DNA of 64,000 nucleotides from Clostridia bacterium (lineage in GTDB: Bacteria > Acidobacteriota > Terriglobia > Terriglobales > Acidobacteriaceae): assembly GCA_035561135.1 (NCBI GenBank), contig DATMYA010000063.1, forward strand, positions 1 through 64,000, given 5' to 3'. How positions within the stretch are numbered: the first letter of the stretch is position 1; each line of letters starts with the position of its first letter. Made by a program: the position numbers and the translations under genes. The notes beneath the pieces were generated by a model. It was not told the origin of the DNA, did not search any database, and was given only the letters and a program-made list of their open reading frames with translations. This document shows, one piece after another, positions 43,996 to 52,613 of the stretch.

Positions 43996-44562
43996 ATGAA
44001 ATCAACTGGATTAACTCTGGCGCTGCTTGTCTGCATGGCGGCCATGCCCATCGCAGCGCAGAAAAGTAAAGCGCCGGCGAAAACAACTCGTGCGTCGCAC
44101 ACGGCGAAACTTAAGGCAGGGGACGCCGCGCCGGATTTCAAACTGCAGGATCAGGATGGCAAAGATGTTTCGCTCTCCGACTTCAAGGGCAAGAAGAACG
44201 TTGCGCTTGCGTTCTACGTCTTCGCATTCACCGGCGGCTGAACCCGCGAGATGCAGGGTTTCCAGCAGAACTTGCAAAAGCTGGAAGCAACAGACACCCA
44301 GGTTCTGGGTGTGAGCATGGATAGTCCTTACGCTAACAAAGCATGGGCAGAAAAGATCGGCGTCACCTTCCCGCTGCTTAGCGACTGGGGCGGAGAAACT
44401 ACGCGCCGCTACGGCATCTACAGCCACGAGTACAAAGCCGCGAAGCGCACGACCTACCTGATCGACAAGTCCGGCAAGATCGTGGAAGTGCATGAGGAGA
44501 AGCAGGCGCTCGATCCTGCAAATGCCGTTACCGCGTGCGAACGCCGGAAGTTGAAAGAATAG
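43996..44562 (+). CDS. Exported peroxiredoxin with in-frame TGA at the peroxidatic position (likely selenoprotein)
   Basis: The frame runs 188 codons with one in-frame TGA at 44239-44241, read here as selenocysteine 82. Both halves are peroxiredoxin: residues 1-81 hold a Sec signal peptide (LTLALLVCMAAMPIAAQ) and the AhpC/TSA start (AGDAAPDFKLQDQDGKDVSL then AFYVFAFTGG); residues 83-188 hold TREMQGFQ, VLGVSMDS, FPLLSDWGGETTRRYGI and TTYLIDKSGKIVE. TGA falls exactly at the catalytic Cys. The other cysteine in the mature part is C181, a possible resolving residue. AGGGGGTGAGGG precedes the ATG. A candidate SECIS hairpin lies at 44260-44286. A nonsense mutation (one base from TGC/TGT) is the main alternative. 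A peroxide-reducing role in the periplasm is inferred from the family. Confidence 0.85.
44260..44286 (+). promoter_or_regulatory. Candidate bacterial SECIS stem-loop
   Basis: The perfect 7-bp stem TTCCAGC/GCTGGAA encloses a 13-base loop beginning AG. The loop starts 26 bases after the TGA at 44239-44241, and its second base is G. This fits the known bSECIS pattern, as I recall it, of an apical G near the loop start roughly 16-37 bases past UGA. It lies within the coding frame, as bacterial SECIS elements do. Confidence 0.65.
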
Positions 44563-44820
44563 TCAGGCGGCGGGCAACCCATATCTCACATTACGAAAAT
44601 CTGAGGGCCCCAACCACTTGTGTCGTGGGTTGAAAAGCGACGGGCGAGTGGCCATGCAAGACGGGTTTGCTTGCGTGGGGATAGAGGGCACCATATCTGT
44701 TGGGGAGCCTTTAGTTCAAAAGATCTGCTTTTCTGCTGGCGCTTGCGGCGGATTCCGTCCGCCAGATTTCAGGAGATTGCTGGTCTATCTTGAGACGATA
44801 CGTGACGTTGAGGCGCGTCA

Positions 44821-44877
44821 GGTGGGCCAGCACGGCTTCCATAGCCGCTCCCACCATGCCTAAGCCTTTGGGCTTAG
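44821..44877. other. Two adjacent strong hairpins
   Basis: The first, 44821-44855, pairs GGTGGG with CCCACC and, inside, AGC with GCT and GGCT with AGCC. The second, 44860-44877, is a perfect 7-bp stem CTAAGCC/GGCTTAG with a TTTG loop. They may be parts of a small structured RNA or remnants of a repeat element. Confidence 0.4.
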
Positions 44878-45221
44878 TTCGCAGCCTGCGTTGTACGATT
44901 CGCCCGAGATCCCGACCAGCAGCTGCCAATGTTTTTGCGCCAGCTCGGAGAGCATGGCTGCGCGGATAGCGCGCGCTACGTGGCGGCCCATCGTCGAGTG
45001 CAGCATGTCAATCGTGACCGGGCGGCCGGCAACGCTGGAAATCGTGCGCAGCGCCGCGCCGGTCCACTTCTTCGTGAGCGGATGTCCCTGGTGCGTAGCC
45101 GATAAGAACCTGCGCGAGCGGACCAACCTGCATCGCCTAACCGTGAATTGGAAGGCGTACTTCGTAGGCAAGGGACAGGTCACTGCCTGTCGCTTGTTGC
45201 TCCTGAAGGGTGCAGAATTGG

Positions 45222-45244
45222 AAAAGGCCACGCTGGGCGTGGCC
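45222..45244 (-). terminator. Rho-independent terminator downstream of the ABC-F gene
   Basis: The perfect 8-bp stem GGCCACGC/GCGTGGCC has a 3-base loop and is followed on the minus strand by TTTT. It lies about 170 bases beyond the ABC-F stop, with no gene in between. Confidence 0.75.
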
Positions 45245-45340
45245 TCCAACTACCTTTTTCGGAGGTTGGTCGTCATCCTGAGGGCACTGCTATTCGAGCT
45301 GACCGAAAAATTGCTTGTTATCCAGTAGCGGCACAAAGCA

Positions 45341-45363
45341 GATCCTTCGCTTCGCTCAGGATC
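45341..45363 (-). repeat. Dispersed tcctgag ... gaagga element, reverse copy
   Basis: Reading gatccttcgcttcgctcagg, this is a compact reverse copy of the element at 16063-16107. A partial forward copy (gtcatcctgag) starts at 45272. Confidence 0.55.
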
Positions 45364-45415
45364 ACACTTCCTCGCGCTCGACCCACGACCCGCGACTGAC
45401 CTCACGACCCGCTAC

Positions 45416-47032
45416 TTAATCTGCTGCCGCGGTCGTTGTTGTTGCGCCCAGATACTCTTCGTAAGGCCCGTTGAAGTCCTCAATCGCGCCGTTCTCGAAG
45501 TGCCAGATGCGAGTCGCAACTTCTTCGATCAGATCGTGATCGTGCGTGACCAGCAGAACGGTTCCCTCGAATCGCTGGATAGCGAAGTTCAGGGCGTTGA
45601 TGGATTCGAGATCGAGGTGATTCGTCGGTTCGTCCAGCACCAGGATGTTGGGTTTCTGCAACATCAATTTGCAGAAGAGCAATCGTGCTGCTTCACCGCC
45701 GGAGAGCGCACCCGTTGGCTTCAGACCTTCTTCGCCACTGAAGAGCATCTGTCCCAACAGGCCGCGTATGTCTTCCTTCGTTGCTTTGGGATCGAATTGG
45801 GAGAGCCATTCGGCGGCCGTCATACCTTTTTCGATTGCCGCCGTGTGGTCCTGGGCGAAATAGCCGATCTGCGCTTCGTGACCCCACTTCACGTTGCCAC
45901 TATCAATGCTGAGATCACTCCTTGAAATTCCCGGTGCATCCGCCAGCAGGGCTTTCAACAGAGTGGTCTTGCCCTGGCCGTTGCGTCCCATCAGGCAAAC
46001 CTTTTCGCCGCGAATCAACGAGGCCGTAAAGCCGTCGATAACCTTCTGGTCCCCGTACGCTTTGCGAACACCCTCGAACTCCAGAACGTGCTTGCCGGAT
46101 GGGCGCAACTGCTCGAATCGGATATACGGACGTGCGATGTTGGAACGCGCGAGTTCGCTGGTCTGGAGGCGTTCAACTTCTTTTTTGCGCGAAGTCACCT
46201 GGCTGGAGCGCGTTCCGGCGGAGAAGCGCGCGATGAATTCGTTCAACTGCGCGATTTTCTTCTCACGCTGCGCATTCTCCGACTCAAGGCGCGAGCGAAC
46301 CTGCGTCTTCGCCAGCACCATGTCGTCATAGCCGCCGGTGTAGGTGATGATCGTCTGGTAATCGATGTCCGCGATGTGGGTGCAGACCGCGTTGAGAAAA
46401 TGGCGATCGTGCGAAATGGTGATCAGCGTACCTTCGAAGCGGTTCAGGAAATCCTGCAACCAGTGGATCGAATCGAGATCGAGGTGGTTCGTAGGCTCAT
46501 CGAGCAGGAGCGCCTGGGGTTTCCCGAACAGAGCCTGCGCCAGTAGCACACGCACTTTCTGGCCACCCTGCAACTCGCTCATCCTGCGGTCATGGAATTG
46601 ATCGGGAATATCGAGGCCTTGCAGCAGGACCGCGGCATCGCTCTCGGCGGTGTAGCCGTCTTCGTCCCCGACGATTCCCTCGAGTTCGCCGAGGCGGATG
46701 CCGTCTTCATCGGTCAAGTCAGGTTTGGCGTAGATGACTTCGCGCTCTTCGAGCGCAGCCCACAGACCCTTGTTGCCCATGATGACCGTGTCGAGCACGC
46801 GAAAAGCATCAAACGCATACTGATCCTGGCGCAGGATGCCCATCTTGCGCGGGCGGACGACCGTGCCTTTCTGTGCGTCCAGTTCGCCAGTCAAGACCTT
46901 CATGAAGGTCGATTTGCCGGAGCCATTCGGTCCCGTGAGGCCGAAGCGGCGCCCCGGGATGAACGCTGTAGAGACATCTTCAAACAAAATTTTTGCGCCG
47001 TAGCGCATGCTTACATTGCTGACTGAAATCAT
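45416..47032 (-). CDS. ABC-F family ATPase (YbiT-like)
   Basis: This soluble twin-ATPase protein acts on ribosomes rather than in transport. From the ATG at 47032 it has 538 residues. The first nucleotide-binding domain has GPNGSGKST, SELQGGQKVRV and LLLDEPTNHLDLDS; the interdomain linker is rich in Arg/Glu/Lys (about 235-310). The second domain has GRNGQGKTT, LSGGEAARLLF and LVLDEPTNHLDLES. No membrane segments exist. The long linker and QxxQD-like RQDQYAF segment match YbiT/EttA-type members. The frame extends to 47131, but MISVSNVSMRYG is the family start. The start codon has only AGGA directly before it. It is monocistronic. Confidence 0.93.
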   Translation of the reverse strand: MISVSNVSMRYGAKILFEDVSTAFIPGRRFGLTGPNGSGKSTFMKVLTGELDAQKGTVVRPRKMGILRQDQYAFDAFRVLDTVIMGNKGLWAALEEREVIYAKPDLTDEDGIRLGELEGIVGDEDGYTAESDAAVLLQGLDIPDQFHDRRMSELQGGQKVRVLLAQALFGKPQALLLDEPTNHLDLDSIHWLQDFLNRFEGTLITISHDRHFLNAVCTHIADIDYQTIITYTGGYDDMVLAKTQVRSRLESENAQREKKIAQLNEFIARFSAGTRSSQVTSRKKEVERLQTSELARSNIARPYIRFEQLRPSGKHVLEFEGVRKAYGDQKVIDGFTASLIRGEKVCLMGRNGQGKTTLLKALLADAPGISRSDLSIDSGNVKWGHEAQIGYFAQDHTAAIEKGMTAAEWLSQFDPKATKEDIRGLLGQMLFSGEEGLKPTGALSGGEAARLLFCKLMLQKPNILVLDEPTNHLDLESINALNFAIQRFEGTVLLVTHDHDLIEEVATRIWHFENGAIEDFNGPYEEYLGATTTTAAAD

Positions 47033-47280
47033 TCCTGACAAACCTGTTTCGCGGAAAGTAGAGGAATAGCTCGGAGGCGACCGCGCGAAGGCAACAGCCT
47101 GAATTTTCCCTGTCTTTACATTGTAAGGCAATTCACGCTGTTGGTCGAAGCGAGAGTTGAGCTTGCGAGATAAGGCGCTTGTTTTCCCATGTTTATTGAT
47201 GAGGCGAGGTTGTGCTCGGACTCAAAAGTGTCAGTGGCGCTCGAATCCATTTCTGCTCCTATTTAATCTAAAGTCTATCC

Positions 47281-49212
47281 ATGAGACATCCAGGGTCCGA
47301 TGTCGGCACAAAACTAATCGGTTCGAAATCAGCAGCGGTGCCGTCCGGAAAGCCCACCGAGGTATTCAAGGCGCTCCCGGAGATCTGGCGGCTTGTGCGC
47401 CCACGCAGGTGGCTGCTTGCGCTCGGGTTGGTGCTGATGGCGATCAACCGCGTCTCGGGACTGGTTCTGCCGCTTTCCACCAAGTATCTCGTCGATGACA
47501 TCATTGGGAAGAGACAGGCAAACCTTCTTCTCCCGCTGGTAGGACTGGTGTTGGTTGCGACGATGGTCCAGGGATTCACATCGTTTGCGCTGACGCAGAC
47601 GCTCTCCAAGGCCGCGCAGAAACTTATCGCAGAACTCCGGATCAAGGTGCAGAAGCACGTTGGCCGTTTGCCGGTCTCCTACTACGACTCGAACAAAACG
47701 GGCACGCTCGTTGCGCGCATCATGAGCGATGTCGAAGGCGTGCGAAATCTACTGGGCACAGGACTGGTGGACTTCGTTGGCGGAGTGCTCACGGCACTGA
47801 TTTCGTTTGTAGTGCTGGTTCGCATCAGTCCGACTATGACCGCCATAGCTTTCGGATTCCTTGTCGTCTTCGGATTCGCACTCCGCAAGGCGTTTCAAAC
47901 CATCCGTCCCATCTTCCGCGAGCGCTCAAAAATCAATGCCGAGGTGACAGGCCGATTGACGGAGTCGCTGGGTGGCGTGCGAGTGGTCAAGGGCTACCAT
48001 GCCGAGCAACGCGAGCACGAGGTTTTTGCCGCGGGCGTTCAGCGCCTGCTCCAGAACGTGTATCGCACGCTCACGGCATCCTCTGTGATGAGTTTGTCGT
48101 CGGCGACGCTGATGGGCATCGTGGGCGCGATCGTCATGTTCATGGGTGCGAGGCAGATTCTGACCGGGCACCTGACGTTGGGCGGATTCTTCACGTACAC
48201 GATGTTCCTGGGATATCTCGCGGCACCACTGTTCCAGATCGTCGGCATCGGCACGCAACTGACGGAAGCGGTTGCGGGACTGGAGAGAACGCGCGAGGTT
48301 CTCAGCGAACGCCCTGAGGACGAGGACCTTCGGCGAACCGTGAGTCTGCCGGAACTCAATGGCGACGTTGTGTTTGAAGATGTCACATTCGCGTACGAGG
48401 CGGACAAGACGATTCTGCACGATATTTCCTTCCATTCGCCGCCAGGAACGGTGACTGCGCTCGTCGGCTCCTCGGGCTCAGGGAAGTCAACGATCATCGG
48501 ATTGATCACGGCATTTCATAATCCGAATCTAGGCGCGATCTTCGTGGACGGCGCCGATCTCTCCACCGTGAAGTTGGACTCCTATCGGCAACAACTGGGC
48601 GTTGTGTTGCAGGACTCGTTCCTCTTCGACGGAAGCATTCGGGAGAACGTCGCGTTTTCGAAACCAAATGCGACGGACGAAGAGATTTTTCGCGCATGTG
48701 CCATAGCGCGTGTGGATGAGTTTGCCGAGAAATTCGAGAACAAGTACGACACAATCATCGGCGAGCGTGGGGTAAAGCTCTCCGGCGGACAGCGGCAGAG
48801 AGTTTCGATTGCGCGCGCAATCCTGGCGAATCCGCGAATCCTCATTCTCGATGAGGCGACGTCAAGTCTCGATTCCGAATCAGAGGCACTAATCCAGGAA
48901 GGGCTTTCGTACCTGATGCGTGGACGCACGACGTTCGTCATCGCACATCGGCTCTCCACGATCAGGCGCGCTGATCAAATCCTTGTCATAGAGAATGGCC
49001 GCGTACTTGAGCGGGGAACACACGCCTCGCTCTATGCCTTTGGAGGGCGGTACTACGAGCTGTATACGAAACAACACGGCGTCGAAGAAAATCTCTTCCT
49101 CGCGCCGGGTGAAGGCGACATCGCCGACGTTGCCGAAGCTGGCGACGGCGAAGGCCGTTCCACGAATGGGGATGCCGACCCGGTTCGCATACTTCGCGGC
49201 CAGGATGAATGA
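47281..49212 (+). CDS. ABC exporter, fused permease-ATPase (MsbA/multidrug type)
   Basis: This half-transporter of 643 residues would function as a homodimer. The type IV membrane domain (about residues 30-340) has six helices, the first around WLLALGLVLMAINRVSGLVL. The ATPase domain (about 365-600) shows GSSGSGKST (Walker A), the Q-loop VLQDSFLFDGSIRENVAF, LSGGQRQRVSIARAIL and LILDEATSSLDSES with the switch His in FVIAHRLST. A C-terminal tail of about 45 acidic residues follows. The substrate may be lipid, glycolipid or drug. There is no clear ribosome-binding site before the ATG. It is convergent with the enone reductase gene, the two stops being four bases apart. Confidence 0.93.
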   Translation: MRHPGSDVGTKLIGSKSAAVPSGKPTEVFKALPEIWRLVRPRRWLLALGLVLMAINRVSGLVLPLSTKYLVDDIIGKRQANLLLPLVGLVLVATMVQGFTSFALTQTLSKAAQKLIAELRIKVQKHVGRLPVSYYDSNKTGTLVARIMSDVEGVRNLLGTGLVDFVGGVLTALISFVVLVRISPTMTAIAFGFLVVFGFALRKAFQTIRPIFRERSKINAEVTGRLTESLGGVRVVKGYHAEQREHEVFAAGVQRLLQNVYRTLTASSVMSLSSATLMGIVGAIVMFMGARQILTGHLTLGGFFTYTMFLGYLAAPLFQIVGIGTQLTEAVAGLERTREVLSERPEDEDLRRTVSLPELNGDVVFEDVTFAYEADKTILHDISFHSPPGTVTALVGSSGSGKSTIIGLITAFHNPNLGAIFVDGADLSTVKLDSYRQQLGVVLQDSFLFDGSIRENVAFSKPNATDEEIFRACAIARVDEFAEKFENKYDTIIGERGVKLSGGQRQRVSIARAILANPRILILDEATSSLDSESEALIQEGLSYLMRGRTTFVIAHRLSTIRRADQILVIENGRVLERGTHASLYAFGGRYYELYTKQHGVEENLFLAPGEGDIADVAEAGDGEGRSTNGDADPVRILRGQDE

Positions 49213-49216
49213 GGAT

Positions 49217-50254
49217 TCAGAGAGATCTGCGCCTCGCCTCAGGCGCGACCCGCACAACGAGCTTTCCGAAGTTTTTGCCTTTCAGCAGACCCTGGAAGGC
49301 AGTGATGGCGTTCTCCAAACCATCGACTACATCCTCGCGGTATTTCACTTTCCCGGCGGCAAGCCACTGTGCCATGTTGTCTGCGAACTCTTCTTGCTGG
49401 GCAGCGAAGTCAGAAACTATGAACCCGCGGAGAGTCAGCCGCTTGGTCAAAATCGCAGCCATGAGCGCCGGAACGCGATCAGGGCCGCCCGGCAACGATG
49501 TCGCGTTGTAGTGCGCGATCAGCCCGCAAACTGGCACGCGCGCGAAGAGATTCAGAAGGGGCATGACGGCCTCCAGAACCTTGCCGCCCACGTTCTCAAA
49601 ATACACGTCGATGCCACTCGGGCACGCCGCGATCAGTTGCTCTTCGAAGTCGTGGCTGCGATGATCGACGCAAGCGTCGAAGCCCAATTCGTTCACAACG
49701 AAGTCGCACTTCTGCTTGCCGCCCGCCACACCGACGGCACGGCAGCCCTTGATCTTCGCGATCTGGCCAACGACGGAACCTACCGCGCCCGAAGCCGCGG
49801 CGACCACAACGGTCTCGCCCGGTTTCGGCTGTCCGATGTTGAGAAGACCCGCGTAAGCAGTCATGCCTGGCATTCCGAGCACACCGAGCCTGGTAGATAT
49901 CGGAGCTGCGGCGGGATCAATTTTCAGCAAACTTTTCGCGTCCGCCACCGCGTACTGCTGCCAGCCTGTGTATGCAAGCACGATGTCTCCGGGAGAGAAC
50001 TGCGGATCTCCTGACTCGACCACTTCGCAGACGGTGCCGCCTTCCATAACCTGTCCGATCTCTACAGGAGGCGCATAGGACGGCCCAGCGCTCATGCGGC
50101 CACGCATATAGGGATCGAGCGACAGGTACAGCGTGCGTAACAGTACACCGCGATCGCCGGGAGCCGGTATCTCTAGTTCTTCAAGCCGGAAATCTGATTC
50201 CTGTGGCTCACCTTTCGGACGTGCTGCGAGTACGATTCTGCGGTTCTTTGTCAT
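49217..50254 (-). CDS. NADPH-dependent MDR-family reductase (CurA-like)
   Basis: This zinc-free medium-chain dehydrogenase/reductase of the leukotriene B4 12-hydroxydehydrogenase/curcumin reductase group has 345 residues. Segments are LYLSLDPYMRGRM, PGDIVLAYTGWQQYAV, GMPGMTAYAGLLNIGQPKPGE, the NADPH-binding AASGAVGSVVGQIAKIKGCR and VYFENVGG. Substrates of the group are alpha,beta-unsaturated ketones and aldehydes. The ATG at 50254 follows AAGG with 7-base spacing; the frame reaches 50329 but the extra residues are unlike the family. Confidence 0.9.
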   Translation of the reverse strand: MTKNRRIVLAARPKGEPQESDFRLEELEIPAPGDRGVLLRTLYLSLDPYMRGRMSAGPSYAPPVEIGQVMEGGTVCEVVESGDPQFSPGDIVLAYTGWQQYAVADAKSLLKIDPAAAPISTRLGVLGMPGMTAYAGLLNIGQPKPGETVVVAAASGAVGSVVGQIAKIKGCRAVGVAGGKQKCDFVVNELGFDACVDHRSHDFEEQLIAACPSGIDVYFENVGGKVLEAVMPLLNLFARVPVCGLIAHYNATSLPGGPDRVPALMAAILTKRLTLRGFIVSDFAAQQEEFADNMAQWLAAGKVKYREDVVDGLENAITAFQGLLKGKNFGKLVVRVAPEARRRSL

Positions 50255-50678
50255 CACAAGCCTTCTCCACACAGCCTCTCGATTCGATGCACATGGTGCA
50301 AATTTCGTCCTGTGCTCTAACCCTGCCATCTCTGGAACGTCAGCCTGTTGTATGTGGCGGCATCATGTAAGATGTCCGCGCTGAATCTGGAGCGCCAGCT
50401 CAAGAAGTGCCGTGTTGTCAATCATGCCAACGACTCGAATTTCCATGTTACTTCCGAGTCTAACTTCCGGTGACAAATGTAACGTGGACAACAGCAGGTA
50501 CTCTGCTTAATCTTGTGAGACGTTTAGCGTGTGATGCGATTCTCGGTTCGGTTCGTAGTGAGCATTTTGGCCATCACGTCCCGGCGGGTTTCGCGCTACT
50601 CGTACCGAGTTAGGCGAGACGCTCATCGCGGGGATGCATGGCGTCAGTACTCCCTCCCCAGGAAGAAGAAAGATTTTA
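50255..50678. other. Divergent intergenic region upstream of the exopolysaccharide operon
   Basis: No gene was seen in these 424 bases. They must contain the promoters of the reductase (minus) and of the polysaccharide operon (plus); I found no clear -35/-10 pair. The last 120 bases fold into a leader structure listed separately. Confidence 0.55.
50559..50625 (+). promoter_or_regulatory. Structured 5' leader of the exopolysaccharide operon
   Basis: The core hairpin at 50588-50620 pairs GTTTCGC with GCGAGAC (one G-U), has a symmetric 3x3 internal loop (gct/tag), and then pairs ACTCG with CGAGT around a 3-base loop. Flanking TGAGC (50559-50563) and GCTCA (50621-50625) can pair and close a multi-branched domain. 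It ends about 55 bases before the first gene. It does not match the GEMM cyclic-di-GMP riboswitch consensus. Confidence 0.4.
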
Positions 50679-52613
50679 ATGAGTACGAGTGTAGCCAGGG
50701 CACAAGAGTCCGAGGTTGTGCGACCGGTTGTTTTATCGGCCCCCCGGCAGATCAAACTGGCACTAGTGCGGCTTGCCATCGTGCTTGCCTGTGTCGCATC
50801 GGTTCGATACTTCGCGTGGCGAATCCAGTGGACCCATACGCCTGAGGCGAAAATATTCTTCGTTATCTTCCTGATAGCCGAAATGCTGAACTTCGGCGAG
50901 GCGCTTCTTTTCTATTTCACAAGCTGGAATCCGACGCGCTATGCCGCGCCGCCGCCGCTGCAGGAACGTGCCGTCGATGTCTTTATCCCGACCTATAACG
51001 AACCAGTTGAACTGCTCCGTGAAACCGTCGCTTGCGCGTTGAGCATGACTTACCCGCACAAGACCTACATTCTGGATGACGGAGATCGCGAACAGGTCCG
51101 GCAGCTTGCGGCCGAGGTCGGCTGCGACTACATCTCTCGAACCGACAGGACGTCCGCAAAAGCCGGCAATCTCAACAACGCGCTCAAGCAAACGAGTGGC
51201 GAGTTCATTGTTGTATTGGATTGCGACCACGTTCCCAACGCAGACCTCATCGACCAGTTACTAGGGTTCTTCCGCGACCGCAAGGTGGCCGTTGTTCAGG
51301 CGACGCAGGACTTCTACAATCTCGATTCGTTCCAGCATCGACTGAACCAGCGAAAAAAGTATGGCTGGCAACAGCAGGAACTCTTCTTCAACATCATCCA
51401 GCCTGGCAAAGACCGCTATAACGCGGCGTTCTACTGTGGCAGCCCAGCGGTCATTCGCCGGTCCGCGCTCGAACAGGTTGGCGGCTTCGCCACGGAGAGC
51501 ATTACCGAGGACATGCACACCGGCCTCTTGCTGCAACGTGTAGGCTGGAAGATCATTTATCACAACAAGACAGTCGCCTGGGGTTTGGCTCCCCACACAT
51601 ACAGCGGCTTCGCGACTCAGTGGCTACGCTGGGGTCACGGCGCGATGCAGGTTTTGCGGCGGGAGAAGCCGATGTTCGATGGACGGCTCTCCATTGCTCA
51701 GCGCATCTGCTACTTCTCATCCTTCTACTTCTATTGGATGAGCTATCAACGGCTTATCTTCCTTGTCACGCCAATCATTTGCCTGAGCGCGGGAGTGTTC
51801 CCGCTCCGAGCGACTCCAGAGCTATTTGTCCTGTATTTTTTCCCATACTTCTTTTTGAACCTGTTCGCATCGGCCACGTTGCAGGGCGGCTTTCGCGCGT
51901 TCTTTTACAGCGAACAGTTCAACATCATGAAGATGCACGTACTCCTGCACGCCGTTTCAGGCTTAGTGAAGAAGAAGATGGGATTTTCCGTCACGCCAAA
52001 AGCACGTGCGGGAGCAGCGACGAGCCTGGACGTGTTCATGCCCGCAAGCCTGTTGTTCTTGACTGTGATCAGTATCGCGGCGGGCACATTGAGGCTGCGC
52101 GTGGCAGGCTCGGAATACATCTTTTGGGCGCTTGTCGTAAATCTGGTGTGGGCCGTGTTCTTCGGCTACATCCTCTCGACCGTGCTCTGGTACGCGCTGA
52201 GTCGCAGAGAACAACGGCAGAGCTACCGCTTCCCTCAGCAGCTTGATATCCCGATCGAAGTCTCCGTGGAGGACGGCGCGGCCGTCAATAAGCATCAGGA
52301 CTTCGCGCGCAACCTGAACCGTACGGGCGTCTCCGTGACTCTCGACCGGCCGCTGCCCACAGGAACGAAAGTCAACATGCTGCTTACGCTGCCGACACGA
52401 ACCGTCTACGCCGCAGGCGTTGTGGTCAGGAACCAGGAGTACAAGCAGCAGGCACATTCGCGATATGCGAACGGTATCCGCTTTACGGAGATTGATTCTG
52501 AAGCGCAGGACGAGATATCGAAGTATCTCTTCTGGCTCGTTGCCCCAGAGCACGCAAAGCTGCTACGACTAACACACATCACTCAGAACGAGGAGAGTGT
52601 CGCATGCCAATAA
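50679..52613 (+). CDS. Cellulose-synthase-like glycosyltransferase with PilZ domain (BcsA-like)
   Basis: This processive family 2 membrane glycosyltransferase of 644 residues makes and extrudes a polysaccharide. There are two N-terminal membrane helices, then the catalytic domain with D131/D132 (ILDDGD), DCD near 181, TED near 276 and QWLRW near 314 (QxxRW). Membrane helices follow (about 345-470 and 480-520), then a C-terminal PilZ domain (about 530-625) with RQSYR (RxxxR) and NLNRTG, where the usual DxSxxG has Asn instead of Ser. PilZ implies activation by cyclic di-GMP, although the altered motif leaves that open. The ATG at 50679 has purine-rich GGAAGAAGAAAG upstream. The next gene overlaps by 10 bases. 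Confidence 0.92.
   Translation: MSTSVARAQESEVVRPVVLSAPRQIKLALVRLAIVLACVASVRYFAWRIQWTHTPEAKIFFVIFLIAEMLNFGEALLFYFTSWNPTRYAAPPPLQERAVDVFIPTYNEPVELLRETVACALSMTYPHKTYILDDGDREQVRQLAAEVGCDYISRTDRTSAKAGNLNNALKQTSGEFIVVLDCDHVPNADLIDQLLGFFRDRKVAVVQATQDFYNLDSFQHRLNQRKKYGWQQQELFFNIIQPGKDRYNAAFYCGSPAVIRRSALEQVGGFATESITEDMHTGLLLQRVGWKIIYHNKTVAWGLAPHTYSGFATQWLRWGHGAMQVLRREKPMFDGRLSIAQRICYFSSFYFYWMSYQRLIFLVTPIICLSAGVFPLRATPELFVLYFFPYFFLNLFASATLQGGFRAFFYSEQFNIMKMHVLLHAVSGLVKKKMGFSVTPKARAGAATSLDVFMPASLLFLTVISIAAGTLRLRVAGSEYIFWALVVNLVWAVFFGYILSTVLWYALSRREQRQSYRFPQQLDIPIEVSVEDGAAVNKHQDFARNLNRTGVSVTLDRPLPTGTKVNMLLTLPTRTVYAAGVVVRNQEYKQQAHSRYANGIRFTEIDSEAQDEISKYLFWLVAPEHAKLLRLTHITQNEESVACQ

Larger units (their letters stand above)
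44563..45415. other. 853-base region without a convincing gene
   Basis: This stretch separates the Sec-peroxiredoxin from the ABC-F gene. Frames of 70-145 codons exist on both strands (44711-44929 minus, 44860-45249 minus, 44891-45328 plus), but none has a recognisable domain, a good ribosome-binding site or a clear advantage over its antisense frame. The minus frames could be remnants of a decayed gene. The region is rich in inverted repeats: GGCGGA/TCCGCC at 44747-44763, a branched hairpin at 44821-44855, CTAAGCC/GGCTTAG at 44860-44877 and the terminator at 45226-45244. It also holds two tcctgag-type dispersed repeats. Confidence 0.6.

Noticed and set aside
43996-44241. Two separate short peroxiredoxin fragments, or a pseudogene, at the TGA
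   Set aside because: Both halves are in the same frame, both are well preserved, and the only defect is at the one residue where Sec is chemically favoured. A random nonsense mutation would not be expected to hit that codon. The pseudogene reading is kept only as the alternative.
44860-45249. 129-codon minus-strand frame as a real gene
   Set aside because: It has no recognised domain and competes with frames on the other strand; it spans a terminator hairpin. Described only as a possible remnant.
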